Shown piece after piece: positions 36,100 to 43,994 of a stretch of DNA of 64,000 bases. The stretch is from Chryseobacterium arachidis (GTDB lineage: Bacteria > Bacteroidota > Bacteroidia > Flavobacteriales > Weeksellaceae). Both the position numbers and the translations under genes were made by a program. The stretch lies in contig NZ_FQUT01000001.1 in the NCBI RefSeq assembly GCF_900129245.1, forward strand, positions 434,001 through 498,000, in the 5' to 3' direction. Each line of letters starts with the position of its first letter. Within the stretch, counting starts at the first letter, position 1. The notes below the pieces were generated by a model. That model worked only from the letters and a program-made list of their open reading frames with translations. It was not told the DNA's origin and made no database searches.

Positions 36100-37077
36100 A
36101 TGGAGAAGAAAAATATACTGAAAGGAGTTTTATTTGTAGGAATTGGGGCAAGTATATACGGAATGTTGGCAACATTTGTAAAATTAGCTTACAATGAGGG
36201 ATACACTACATCAGAAGTCACAACTTCTCAGTTTTTGCTGGGATTAGTTGGTTTACTTATTCTTAATTTCGTTCATACAATAACTTCCAAAAAAAAATTA
36301 CCATCACCGAGTTTTAAAGAAGTAAGAACACTGATGTTAGCAGGAACCTCTTTGGGATGTACCAGTTTGTTTTATTATATTTCAGTACAGTATATTAATG
36401 TTTCAATTGCGATTGTTTTACTCATGCAGTCGGTTTGGTTTAGTGTTGTGATAGAAAGTTTTCTAACAAAAAAATTACCCAATGCAAGAAAAATTATTTC
36501 CGTTTGTATTGTTTTGATCGGAACGGTTTTAGCAACAAATCTGGTAAATGAAAATTTGGAAATTGGCTGGAAAGGTATTTTTTGGGGACTAATGGCAGCG
36601 GCATCTTATACATTAACAATGTTTACATCCAATACATTGGCGACCCATTTGCCGGTTTTCAGGAAAAGTATTATTATGCTTTTTGGCGGTTCAATTGTAG
36701 TTTTTATATTTTTATTTTTTGCTCAGATCGGACCATCATATTTTGATGGTTTAAAGTCATTTTATTTAAATTTTACAGAAAATACACAACATATTCACTC
36801 ATTTAATTATTCAATTTTATGGAAATATGGTTTGATTTTATCGTTGTTTGGAACTATCATTCCTCCGATCTTGTTTAATATAGGTTTTCCTAATGCAGGA
36901 TTAGGTTTAGGCAGTATTGTATCTTCGCTGGAGCTTCCTGTATCTGTTACTATGGCTTTTGTTTTATTGGGAGAAAAAGTAATTTTCATTCAATGGGTGG
37001 GAATCGCCATGATTCTTTTTGCAATAGTTCTGATGAATTTGCCCAAAAAAGAAAATCAGTTAGCTGAATTATCTTAA
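36100..37077 (+). CDS. EamA/DMT family transporter
   Basis: The 325-residue protein has ten hydrophobic helices arranged as two EamA repeats. The first ends near IVLIGTVLATNLV and the second near MILFAIVLMNLPKK. Typical drug/metabolite-transporter features are TSLGCTSLFYYISVQYINVSIAIVL and the C-terminal SLELPVSVTMAFVLLGEKVIFIQWVGIAMI. It would sit in the inner membrane; the substrate is unknown. It is followed by a terminator and has no partner gene. Confidence 0.88.
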   Translation: MEKKNILKGVLFVGIGASIYGMLATFVKLAYNEGYTTSEVTTSQFLLGLVGLLILNFVHTITSKKKLPSPSFKEVRTLMLAGTSLGCTSLFYYISVQYINVSIAIVLLMQSVWFSVVIESFLTKKLPNARKIISVCIVLIGTVLATNLVNENLEIGWKGIFWGLMAAASYTLTMFTSNTLATHLPVFRKSIIMLFGGSIVVFIFLFFAQIGPSYFDGLKSFYLNFTENTQHIHSFNYSILWKYGLILSLFGTIIPPILFNIGFPNAGLGLGSIVSSLELPVSVTMAFVLLGEKVIFIQWVGIAMILFAIVLMNLPKKENQLAELS

Positions 37078-37099
37078 ATAAATCATAATTAATATCTAT

Positions 37100-37127
37100 A
37101 AACCGTTTCTTTTGAAGCGGTTTTTTT
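37100..37127 (+). terminator. Rho-independent terminator
   Basis: AAACCGTTTC and GAAGCGGTTT pair (one wobble) around TTTT and end in a T run, 22 bases after the EamA gene. Confidence 0.85.
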
Positions 37128-37153
37128 AATTTTAATCATCTAAAATAAATTAA

Positions 37154-38149
37154 ATGAAATATTTTAAGAATGCTGTTGCAATTTTAATGCTATCGATTGC
37201 ATCCAACTTCATGTTTTCTCAAGTGAAACCTTTGGATGGGGAACTTACCAATTATCAATATCCTTACGAAGTTCATTTTCTGAATTTTAAATCTCAAAAT
37301 AACGATCTGAAAATGGCTTATATGGATGTTCAGCCCAAAAAGGCAAACGGGAAAGCAATCATGTTGCTTCATGGAAAAAATTTTAATGGGGCGTATTGGG
37401 AGAAAACGGCAAAAGATCTTTCCGACAAGGGCTTTCGAGTGATTATTCCGGATCAGATTGGGTTTGGAAAGTCTTCAAAACCTCAAAGCTATCAGTTTTC
37501 ATTTTCTCAGTTGGCGAATAATACAAAAGCGATTTTAGATGATCTTAAAATTGATAAATTAATAGTTTTAGGGCATTCAATGGGAGGAATGGTTGCAACA
37601 AGATTTACCTTACTTTATCCGGAAAAAGTTGAGAAATTAATTTTAGAAAATCCAATCGGGCTTGAAGATTATAAAACTTTTGCATCCTATCAAACCATTG
37701 ATCAGGCGTATCAGTCTGAATTAAAAAACACTGCAGAATCTTACAAAAATTATCAGCTTAAATTTTATTACGACAACAAATGGAAATCAGAATATCAACC
37801 GTGGTTGGATTTAATAGCAGGCTGGACTTTGCATCAAGACTATCCAAAAGTAGCTTGGGATGCGGCTTTAACATCTGATATGATTTATAACCAACCGGTT
37901 TGTTATGAGTTTAAAAATATCAAAACTCCGACTTTGCTGATTATTGGAACGAGAGACAGAACGGCAATAGGTAAGGATAGAGCTCCAAAAGAGCTGCAGC
38001 CGAAAATGGGACAGTATCAGGAATTAGGAAAGAAAACGCAGCAACAAATTGCAGGCTCGAAATTAGTAGAACTTGAAAATGTCGGACATCTTCCACACAT
38101 CGAAGTGTATGATAAATTTTGGAATGCGTTGTATGAGTTTATTAAATGA
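37154..38149 (+). CDS. Exported alpha/beta hydrolase
   Basis: The 331-residue protein begins with a signal peptide (NAVAILMLSIASNFMFSQ), followed by an alpha/beta-hydrolase fold. The oxyanion-hole block is MLLHGKNFNGAYW, the nucleophile elbow is VLGHSMGGMVATRF, the acid is probably in LIIGTRDRTA, and the catalytic histidine is in VGHLPHIEVYDKF. A helical cap lies between the elbow and the acid. It would act in the periplasm or outside. Homologs are esterases, lactonases or epoxide hydrolases; the exact substrate is not readable. It lies between a terminator and the rplS terminator region. Confidence 0.9.
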   Translation: MKYFKNAVAILMLSIASNFMFSQVKPLDGELTNYQYPYEVHFLNFKSQNNDLKMAYMDVQPKKANGKAIMLLHGKNFNGAYWEKTAKDLSDKGFRVIIPDQIGFGKSSKPQSYQFSFSQLANNTKAILDDLKIDKLIVLGHSMGGMVATRFTLLYPEKVEKLILENPIGLEDYKTFASYQTIDQAYQSELKNTAESYKNYQLKFYYDNKWKSEYQPWLDLIAGWTLHQDYPKVAWDAALTSDMIYNQPVCYEFKNIKTPTLLIIGTRDRTAIGKDRAPKELQPKMGQYQELGKKTQQQIAGSKLVELENVGHLPHIEVYDKFWNALYEFIK

Positions 38150-38153
38150 GAAA

Positions 38154-38232
38154 GTGAATTTTAAAAATGAATGGTCAATTGTCAATTTCTAAACATTCAT
38201 AATTGACTGTTCATTGACGAAGTAAAATTCAC
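38154..38232. repeat. Imperfect inverted repeat (GTGAATTTTA / GTCAATT family)
   Basis: GTGAATTTTA at 38154-38163 with TCAATTGTCAATT is mirrored by AATTGAC, CATTGAC and TAAAATTCAC ending at 38232. The pairing is interrupted. It occupies the gap between the hydrolase gene and the rplS terminator. Confidence 0.5.
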
Positions 38233-38258
38233 CATTCACACTTATACATCGTCCAAAT

Positions 38259-38293
38259 AAAAAGAGACCGCTAAAAATTAGCAGTCTCTTTTC
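38259..38293 (-). terminator. Terminator of rplS (possibly bidirectional)
   Basis: AAAAGAGACCGCTAA and TTAGCAGTCTCTTTT pair around AAA with one mismatch, flanked by A and T runs, 20 bases beyond the rplS stop. Confidence 0.82.
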
Positions 38294-38312
38294 GTATGTA
38301 TTGTTGTCTGAA

Positions 38313-38669
38313 TTATTTCTTCTTGTAAGCAGCGTCTTTAATTCTCGCTTTTTTACCTCTAAGGTCTCTGAAGTAGTAGATTCTAGATCTTCTAACTCTA
38401 CCTCTTCTGTCAACTTCAATCTTTTGAAGAGCTGGCATGTTGATTGGGAAAACTCTCTCTACACCTACATCACCAGACATTTTTCTGATGGTGAAAGTTT
38501 TTGTAGATCCTGTACCTCTCAATTGGATAACAGTACCTTTGAAGAACTGAGTTCTTGTTTTTTGACCTTCTTTAATCTCGTAATACACAGTGATTGTATC
38601 ACCAGCTTTGAATTCAGGGAATTCTTTTTTTGTAATGTACTTGTCTTGTACGTACTTTAATAAATCCAT
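38313..38669 (-). CDS. rplS: 50S ribosomal protein L19
   Basis: The 118-residue protein matches L19 throughout: FKAGDTITVYYEIKEGQKTRTQ, FKGTVIQLRGTGSTKTFTIRK, GVERVFPINMPALQKIEV and RRGRVRRSRIYYFRDLRGKKAR. L19 lies at the 30S-50S interface and helps form an intersubunit bridge. It is encoded alone on the minus strand here, without rpsP, rimM or trmD next to it, as is common in Bacteroidota. A full promoter and leader of about 65 bases lie upstream, and a terminator follows. Confidence 0.97.
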   Translation of the reverse strand: MDLLKYVQDKYITKKEFPEFKAGDTITVYYEIKEGQKTRTQFFKGTVIQLRGTGSTKTFTIRKMSGDVGVERVFPINMPALQKIEVDRRGRVRRSRIYYFRDLRGKKARIKDAAYKKK

Positions 38670-38737
38670 TATTAATAAATAAAATGTTTAGGCTAAGCAA
38701 CTTACACGGACTTCGTCAGAGGTTGAATAACAGGTTG

Positions 38738-38769
38738 CAAATATAGGAAATAGTTTTCAAATATTCCAA
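38738..38769 (-). promoter_or_regulatory. rplS promoter
   Basis: Read on the minus strand, TTG (38769-38767), 21 bases and TATATTTG (38745-38738) match the flavobacterial promoter. The leader that follows contains TTAGCCTAAAC text shared with the 2836-2933 repeat. Confidence 0.7.
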
Positions 38770-38954
38770 ACAAATAATGTATTAAATATAATATTTTTTA
38801 TACTCTCTTTCTCCCTGAAAATTAACACTTTCGTGAAGTTCCCATCAGATACAGTTTACATGGGAATTCTACTTTTGCCCGATGATAAAAAAACAGTTTA
38901 TCAATCTTTTATTAAGCACAATAAATATACACGCTACTTAAAAACTGAACAACA

Positions 38955-41696
38955 ATGAAGTATTACTTATTCTTTTTTTGCTTTGCCGTCCAGATGGCAT
39001 TGGGACAGACTCTGGTTCCCTATCTGCAAAATCCGACACCAAATTCGATGATTGTGAATTGGAAAACATCATCGAATAACGAAACAACGGTTATGTATGG
39101 TACAAGCCCAACGAACTTAAATGTGACATTTACCGGAACTACGAACATTTTTTCAGATACCGGATACAATAATAATTACTATTACCACACGGCAAAAATT
39201 GCCAATTTGCAGCCTAATACTAAATACTATTATAAAGTAAAAACAGGAACCAGCGAGTCTGCAGTTTACAATTTCAGAACGCTTCCTTTACCGGGACAAC
39301 CTGTTACAGCGGACGGGAAAATCCGTTTTCTGATCATGGGGGATAACCAGATCAAAGCTGAACCGAGATATGATAGCTTAACATTAAATGCCTATAAAAA
39401 ATTAAAGGAAAAATTCGGGGCAACTTCCGATCCTTCTGATAATATTGCGTTGACGTTTATGGTGGGAGATCAGGTAGACGTGGGAACATTGGACCATTAT
39501 GAAAATGTTCATTTTAAAAAGAATGTTAAATTATCACCTTATCTTCCGATTCAGACTACCGTTGGAAACCACGAGACTTACGGATCATTGGGAATGAATT
39601 CTTATTATGCTCACTTCTATATTGACGAAATTAAATATAAAAATATCTCTTCCGGAAATGAGAATTATTACGCTCAACAGGCCGGAAACGTTTTGTTTAT
39701 AAGTTTAAGTTCTGAACATACAGGTTCGGCACAGCAAATGTGGCTTCAGCAGATTTTAAATGAAGCCAACAATGATCCTACTGTTGACTGGATTATTTCA
39801 TTAAGCCACAGGCCTTATCAGGCGGAGCAATACGTGGGAGATATTTCGACTTGGGTAAGAAATACTGCGGTTCCTATGTTAACTGCTTCTAATAAATATT
39901 TAATGCACGTTGGAGCGCACCACCATTTATATCACAGAGGTCAACTTAAAAATACTCCTAATTATCAGATTATTTCCGGCGGAACGGCTTGGGATCAGTA
40001 TTGGGGAATGTCCACTGAGCAAGACTTTGATGATGTTCAGAAAACATTAACGGACTGGACATATCAAATCGTTGAAGTTGACGTAGACACAGGGAAAGTG
40101 GATATCGAATCGTATTCAATTGGGGGAGTTTATCACAGAAAATATAATGAACTAATTGATACTTTTCACCGTTATAAAAATCAGCCTAAACCGGCTAAGC
40201 CTTCTATCACAAATACTTTCACAGCTCCTATTACATTACCTTTAACACTAAACGGAAGCGCATTTTCAACGACAACTAATGAATTATTAAATACAACTCA
40301 GTTCCTAATCAGTAAAGCTGCAGATTTTTCTGTGATTGAAAAAGAGTTTTACCGTGACTTTGAAAACTGGTTTGGAAAAGACGGAAACGGAACTCCTGAT
40401 TATACTAAAAACTTAAATGCAGGCGTTGATATTACAAAAGCTACCATTGCTTCCAACTCAATTACCAACGGAATTTATTACGTAAAAGTTCGTTACAGAG
40501 ACAGAAATATGGAATGGAGCGACTGGAGTGATGTGAAACAATTTGAAGTAACAGGAAGTGTAGTTTCAAACCCCACATTTACTTTAAATAAAACAGAATA
40601 CACACAAAATGAAGCGATCACAGCGACATTTACAGACGGTCCTGGAAATAATCAGGATTGGGTAGGAATTTACAAAAAAGGTCAAAATCCATCTGCTGTA
40701 ACGTCTCAGGCTTACGTTTATACCAACGGACAAACTGCAGGAACAGCAAACTTCCCGAACGGAATTGCTAATAAAGGTCAATATTTTGCCGGATTTTTTG
40801 CAAACAATGGATACACAGATATTGCTCCCAGAAAAAGTTTCTATGTAGGACCAAAAGTGGTTTTAAGTACAACATCTGATGTTTATCCTGTTGGCGGAAC
40901 CGTTACAGTAAACTTCACCAACGGACCGAATTTAACAAAAGACTGGATCGGAATTTACAAAATGGGACACACTCCGGGAAATGTAAATTCTACTCAGTGG
41001 AGCTATGTAACAACACCTGCCGGAACGCTTAATTTCACAGGTCTTGCCAAAGGATATTATTATGCTCAGTATTTCCTTGAAGATGGGTATACAACAGTGG
41101 GTGAAAAGGTTTTCTTCAAAGTGGGGGACATTGTAACCGAACTTTGGACAAACAAAGCGGTCTATACCTTAGGCGAAAATATTTCTGCTTCTTGGACAGA
41201 TTCTCCGGGAATCATCAAAGACTGGTTGGGAATTTATCCTCAGAGCATCAACACTCCGGATGATAACTTTGTTTCTTACACATATTTCGATGGAATTACT
41301 CAAGGTACAAAAACCATTAATGGAACTGCTTTACCAACCACCCCCGGGAATTATTATATGGTAATGTTTACCAATGATTCTTATACTGAGGTTTCGAACA
41401 GAGTACAGTTTCAGGTTCAGGGATCGACGTTAGCGGCAGAAGAAGTAAAAAATTCTACAGAAAAGAATGTTGTTCTCTATCCGAATCCGTCAAAACCGGG
41501 ACAGCCGACCTTCATTAAAAGTGATTATCCGATCGAGAAAATAGAATTGCTTTCTGCCAACGGAGACTTACTCTATAAATCGGATAATGTTCATAATCAA
41601 AGATTTTCTTTAGTCAATGAAAACCTGCCGAAAGGAGTATATTTCGTAAAAGTTCATACCAGAAAACTATTTACTTTAAAATTGATTATTCAATAA
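38955..41696 (+). CDS. Secreted purple-acid-phosphatase-like metallophosphatase with type A T9SS tail
   Basis: The 913-residue protein has a signal peptide ending MALGQ and an N-terminal fibronectin-III-like domain (about 20-110) of the purple acid phosphatase type. A calcineurin-like metallophosphatase domain follows, with IMGDNQ (about 126), MVGDQVD (171), VGNHE (202), LSHRPY (283) and GAHHH (319). After a second Fn3-like region come three repeats of about 90 residues, each with a DWxGIY motif (DWVGIYKKG, DWIGIYKMG, DWLGIYPQS). A type A T9SS sorting domain begins at about 836 (VVLYPNPSKPG). It probably releases phosphate from organic phosphoesters outside the cell. It has its own terminator. 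Confidence 0.9.
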   Translation: MKYYLFFFCFAVQMALGQTLVPYLQNPTPNSMIVNWKTSSNNETTVMYGTSPTNLNVTFTGTTNIFSDTGYNNNYYYHTAKIANLQPNTKYYYKVKTGTSESAVYNFRTLPLPGQPVTADGKIRFLIMGDNQIKAEPRYDSLTLNAYKKLKEKFGATSDPSDNIALTFMVGDQVDVGTLDHYENVHFKKNVKLSPYLPIQTTVGNHETYGSLGMNSYYAHFYIDEIKYKNISSGNENYYAQQAGNVLFISLSSEHTGSAQQMWLQQILNEANNDPTVDWIISLSHRPYQAEQYVGDISTWVRNTAVPMLTASNKYLMHVGAHHHLYHRGQLKNTPNYQIISGGTAWDQYWGMSTEQDFDDVQKTLTDWTYQIVEVDVDTGKVDIESYSIGGVYHRKYNELIDTFHRYKNQPKPAKPSITNTFTAPITLPLTLNGSAFSTTTNELLNTTQFLISKAADFSVIEKEFYRDFENWFGKDGNGTPDYTKNLNAGVDITKATIASNSITNGIYYVKVRYRDRNMEWSDWSDVKQFEVTGSVVSNPTFTLNKTEYTQNEAITATFTDGPGNNQDWVGIYKKGQNPSAVTSQAYVYTNGQTAGTANFPNGIANKGQYFAGFFANNGYTDIAPRKSFYVGPKVVLSTTSDVYPVGGTVTVNFTNGPNLTKDWIGIYKMGHTPGNVNSTQWSYVTTPAGTLNFTGLAKGYYYAQYFLEDGYTTVGEKVFFKVGDIVTELWTNKAVYTLGENISASWTDSPGIIKDWLGIYPQSINTPDDNFVSYTYFDGITQGTKTINGTALPTTPGNYYMVMFTNDSYTEVSNRVQFQVQGSTLAAEEVKNSTEKNVVLYPNPSKPGQPTFIKSDYPIEKIELLSANGDLLYKSDNVHNQRFSLVNENLPKGVYFVKVHTRKLFTLKLIIQ

Positions 41697-41714
41697 TTTT
41701 CGATATCATTTTTC

Positions 41715-41746
41715 AAAAAAAACGGGCTTTGTAGTCCGTTTTTTTT
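41715..41746 (+). terminator. Rho-independent terminator
   Basis: An A run plus CGGGCT pairs with AGTCCG plus a T run around TTGT, 19 bases after the metallophosphatase stop. The palindromic repeat element begins at the next base. Confidence 0.8.
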
Positions 41747-41845
41747 GGAGCTGTTTCCCGCTCTCCGCACTCGCTATTTTTTAGTTTCGGCGCGGCAGCG
41801 GAGCTGCCGCGCCGAAACTAAAAAATGAGCTCAGACAAAGCTGCG
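41747..41845. repeat. REP-like palindromic element A
   Basis: The element starts GGAGCTGTTTCCCGCT (41747-41762). Its core is a perfect 24-bp inverted repeat, arms 41776-41799 and 41803-41826 around GGA, with a GC-rich centre (GGCGCGGCAGC) and an AT-rich outer part. It ends GCTGCGATCGGGGCTAG by 41845. The same ends with a different core occur at 61099-61193. No gene is inside it. Confidence 0.85.
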
Positions 41846-41888
41846 ATCGGGGCTAGTGATTTGCCAATTCTGAAATTGATAGATGTAA

Positions 41889-42266
41889 TTACTCATCAGT
41901 AGATTTCAATGCCCAGGCAATCAGTGGGGCCTGCATAAAAAGTCTGGCAAACCTTTGATTATCCGTATTCAGCCCAAAAGAATCCCTTCTGTTTTTATAT
42001 TGGGCAATATTTCCGGGAAGCACGGCTGCAAAAAATCCGGCTACGATCTTTCCCATTGTTTTCCTATATTTTTTAGGAGTGGCAATTACCGCTGCTCCTA
42101 ATGCAATTTCTGCAATTCCGGAATAGACGACGGTATCATCTTTTTTCAGAGGAACCCATTCGGGAACCTGAGCTTGGAATTCTTTTCTTGCAAAAGTGAG
42201 GTGGCCAATTCCGGCAGTGATCAGAAATGTACCCAACGCAATTCTTGAAATGTTTTTCGTTTCCAT
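41889..42266 (-). CDS. DoxX-like small membrane protein
   Basis: The protein has 125 residues from the ATG at 42266 (METKNISRIALGTFLITAG). It has about four hydrophobic segments, with IAEIALGAAVIATPKKYRK and GKIVAGFFAAVLPGNIAQY giving a pattern seen in DoxX-like membrane proteins. The frame is open upstream to 42302, but conserved sequence begins at METKN. Such proteins are associated with redox or membrane stress in some bacteria; here nothing further can be said. It stands alone, divergent from scoA. Confidence 0.75.
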   Translation of the reverse strand: METKNISRIALGTFLITAGIGHLTFARKEFQAQVPEWVPLKKDDTVVYSGIAEIALGAAVIATPKKYRKTMGKIVAGFFAAVLPGNIAQYKNRRDSFGLNTDNQRFARLFMQAPLIAWALKSTDE

Positions 42267-42399
42267 ATTGTAATATTTTATGATGGTGATGTCTGGAGTC
42301 AACCAAAATTCAGACCAGATGAAAATTCAAATAGTTACAAAATACAATAGATATGAGAAAAAGTATTAAATTTAAGCCAACAGAAAAATCTAATATTTC

Positions 42400-43101
42400 A
42401 TGATAGATAAAAGAGTAAAAAATGCAAAGGAAGCCATCGAAGGAATTCAGGATGGGATGACGTTGATGTTGGGCGGATTCGGACTTTGCGGAATTCCTGA
42501 AAATTCAATTAATGCATTGGTAGAGAGTGATGTAAAAGATCTTACCTGTATTTCGAACAATGCGGGAGTAGATGATTTCGGTTTGGGATTATTGCTTCAC
42601 AAGAGACAAATCAAGAAGATGATTTCGTCTTATGTAGGAGAAAATGCCGAGTTTGAAAGACAGATGCTTTCGGGGGAATTGGAAGTTGAGCTTACTCCAC
42701 AGGGAACTTTAGCAGAAAAATGCAGAGCTGCACAGGCAGGAATTCCGGCCTTTTATACCCCTGCAGGTTTCGGAACTGAGGTTGCAGAAGGAAAAGAACT
42801 AAAAGATTTCAAAGGAAAACCTCATATTTTGGAGCACGCTTACGAAGCAGATTATTCAATTGTAAAAGCCTGGAAAGGAGATCACGCCGGAAACCTTATT
42901 TTTAAAGGTTCGGCAAGAAACTTCAATCATCCGATGGCTGGGGCAGGAAAAATTACGATTGCAGAGGTAGAGGAGTTGGTTGAACCGGGAGAATTAGATC
43001 CCAACCAGATTCACATTCCGGGAATTATGATCCAGAGAATTTTCCAGGGAGAAAAATTTGAAAAAAGAATTGAACAGAGAACGGTTAGAAAAAAAGATTA
43101 A
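42400..43101 (+). CDS. scoA: 3-oxoacid CoA-transferase subunit A (SCOT alpha)
   Basis: The 233-residue protein is the A subunit of succinyl-CoA:3-ketoacid CoA-transferase. That enzyme moves CoA from succinyl-CoA to acetoacetate for ketone-body or fatty-acid use. Motifs are [12 protein letters not shown] near the N-terminus, [52 protein letters not shown] and [16 protein letters not shown]. It needs the B subunit, encoded at 45918-46571. Between them are two genes on the opposite strand, so scoA and scoB are not one transcript, unlike the usual adjacent pair. A hairpin with strong arms follows the stop. Confidence 0.94.
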   Translation: MIDKRVKNAKEAIEGIQDGMTLMLGGFGLCGIPENSINALVESDVKDLTCISNNAGVDDFGLGLLLHKRQIKKMISSYVGENAEFERQMLSGELEVELTPQGTLAEKCRAAQAGIPAFYTPAGFGTEVAEGKELKDFKGKPHILEHAYEADYSIVKAWKGDHAGNLIFKGSARNFNHPMAGAGKITIAEVEELVEPGELDPNQIHIPGIMIQRIFQGEKFEKRIEQRTVRKKD

Positions 43102-43128
43102 TTTTTTCATCAGTTTCTTAAAAAATAA

Positions 43129-43154
43129 TACCCCGAAAATCAACTTTCGGGGTA
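43129..43154 (+). terminator. Hairpin after scoA
   Basis: TACCCCGAAA and TTTCGGGGTA are perfect 10-bp arms around ATCAAC, followed by an AT-rich stretch with a T run, 27 bases after scoA. Confidence 0.8.
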
Positions 43155-43186
43155 ATTTTATTTTTATCAGTTATTTAGATTTAATT

Positions 43187-43247
43187 TGTCATTCAGAACA
43201 CATACTGAAGGTCTGCGAAGGTAGTTCAGTAGCTTAGTGAAGAATCT
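43187..43247. repeat. Degenerate GTCATTCAGAA...GTGAAGAATCT intergenic repeat
   Basis: The gap after scoA holds TGTCATTCAGAAC at its left end and GTGAAGAATCT at its right end, with an ACTGAA/TTCAGT hairpin (43204-43209, 43225-43230) between. It resembles intergenic repeats I recall from Bacteroidota. No coding function is visible. Confidence 0.45.
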
Positions 43248-43297
43248 TTATCCTCAATCATTAAACATCTAGCATCCATCACCCATCCTCAAACTTC

Positions 43298-43978
43298 CTA
43301 CAATCGATATCCAATCCTCAATCCAAAACAAAAATTAAACACATTTCCCGAACTTTCTTCTAAATCCAATCGTTTAAAAAGCGGAACTGTATCACTTCCA
43401 AGGATTTGATCGTTTGTTTTATTGTATTCAATATCAATATTATTTATTTTTCTGTCCATCATTCCCAATCCGATGTAAGGTTCCAAAATGATTTTCTTTG
43501 ATACTGAAATCTGATTTCCAAACATGATATTAAAACCTTTTGCCTTTCTTTCCGTTCCGAAATAATCTGTATACTGCTTTGAATCATCATCTTTCGGAGA
43601 ATAATCTAAGGAATTGGTACTTTCATTTTCACGATAAAAAAGCTGCAATCCGACATAGAATTCACTTCGCTTCGACTCAATTCTTGAATTCATAAATTTG
43701 AATAAATAAACCCTTCCTTCAAGATTTGTTTTAAAACCTTTTGATTTTAATATGATATGATCTGGTTGATTAAAATCATACAGTTGATACCCAAATTCAG
43801 TATTCACACTGAAATAAGGGTTGATTTTTCTTTCAGCGGAAATTTGCAAGGTCGGATAAGATACGACGTCTACCAACTGCGTCGCATTCAGTTTCAAGAT
43901 CCAATTGCTTTCCTTTGATTCTTGGGCAAAAATGAGAAATGAAAATGGTAAAATGAGAATGGTTAAAAGTTTTTTCAT
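43298..43978 (-). CDS. Outer membrane beta-barrel-like protein
   Basis: From the ATG at 43978 the protein has 226 residues: a signal peptide (LLTILILPFSFLIFAQ) and then alternating amphipathic strands ending in an aromatic-rich terminus (NFCFGLRIGYRL). Examples of strands are YFSVNTEFGYQLYDF, EFYVGLQLFYRE and ILEPYIGLGMMDRK. This is the pattern of small outer-membrane barrels. The frame extends upstream to 44071, overlapping the ABC gene, but the signal peptide begins at MKKLLTIL, 16 bases after the ABC stop. It is probably co-transcribed with the ABC exporter. Function is unknown. Confidence 0.75.
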   Translation of the reverse strand: MKKLLTILILPFSFLIFAQESKESNWILKLNATQLVDVVSYPTLQISAERKINPYFSVNTEFGYQLYDFNQPDHIILKSKGFKTNLEGRVYLFKFMNSRIESKRSEFYVGLQLFYRENESTNSLDYSPKDDDSKQYTDYFGTERKAKGFNIMFGNQISVSKKIILEPYIGLGMMDRKINNIDIEYNKTNDQILGSDTVPLFKRLDLEESSGNVFNFCFGLRIGYRL

Positions 43979-43994
43979 TGAAATTAGTTTTATA

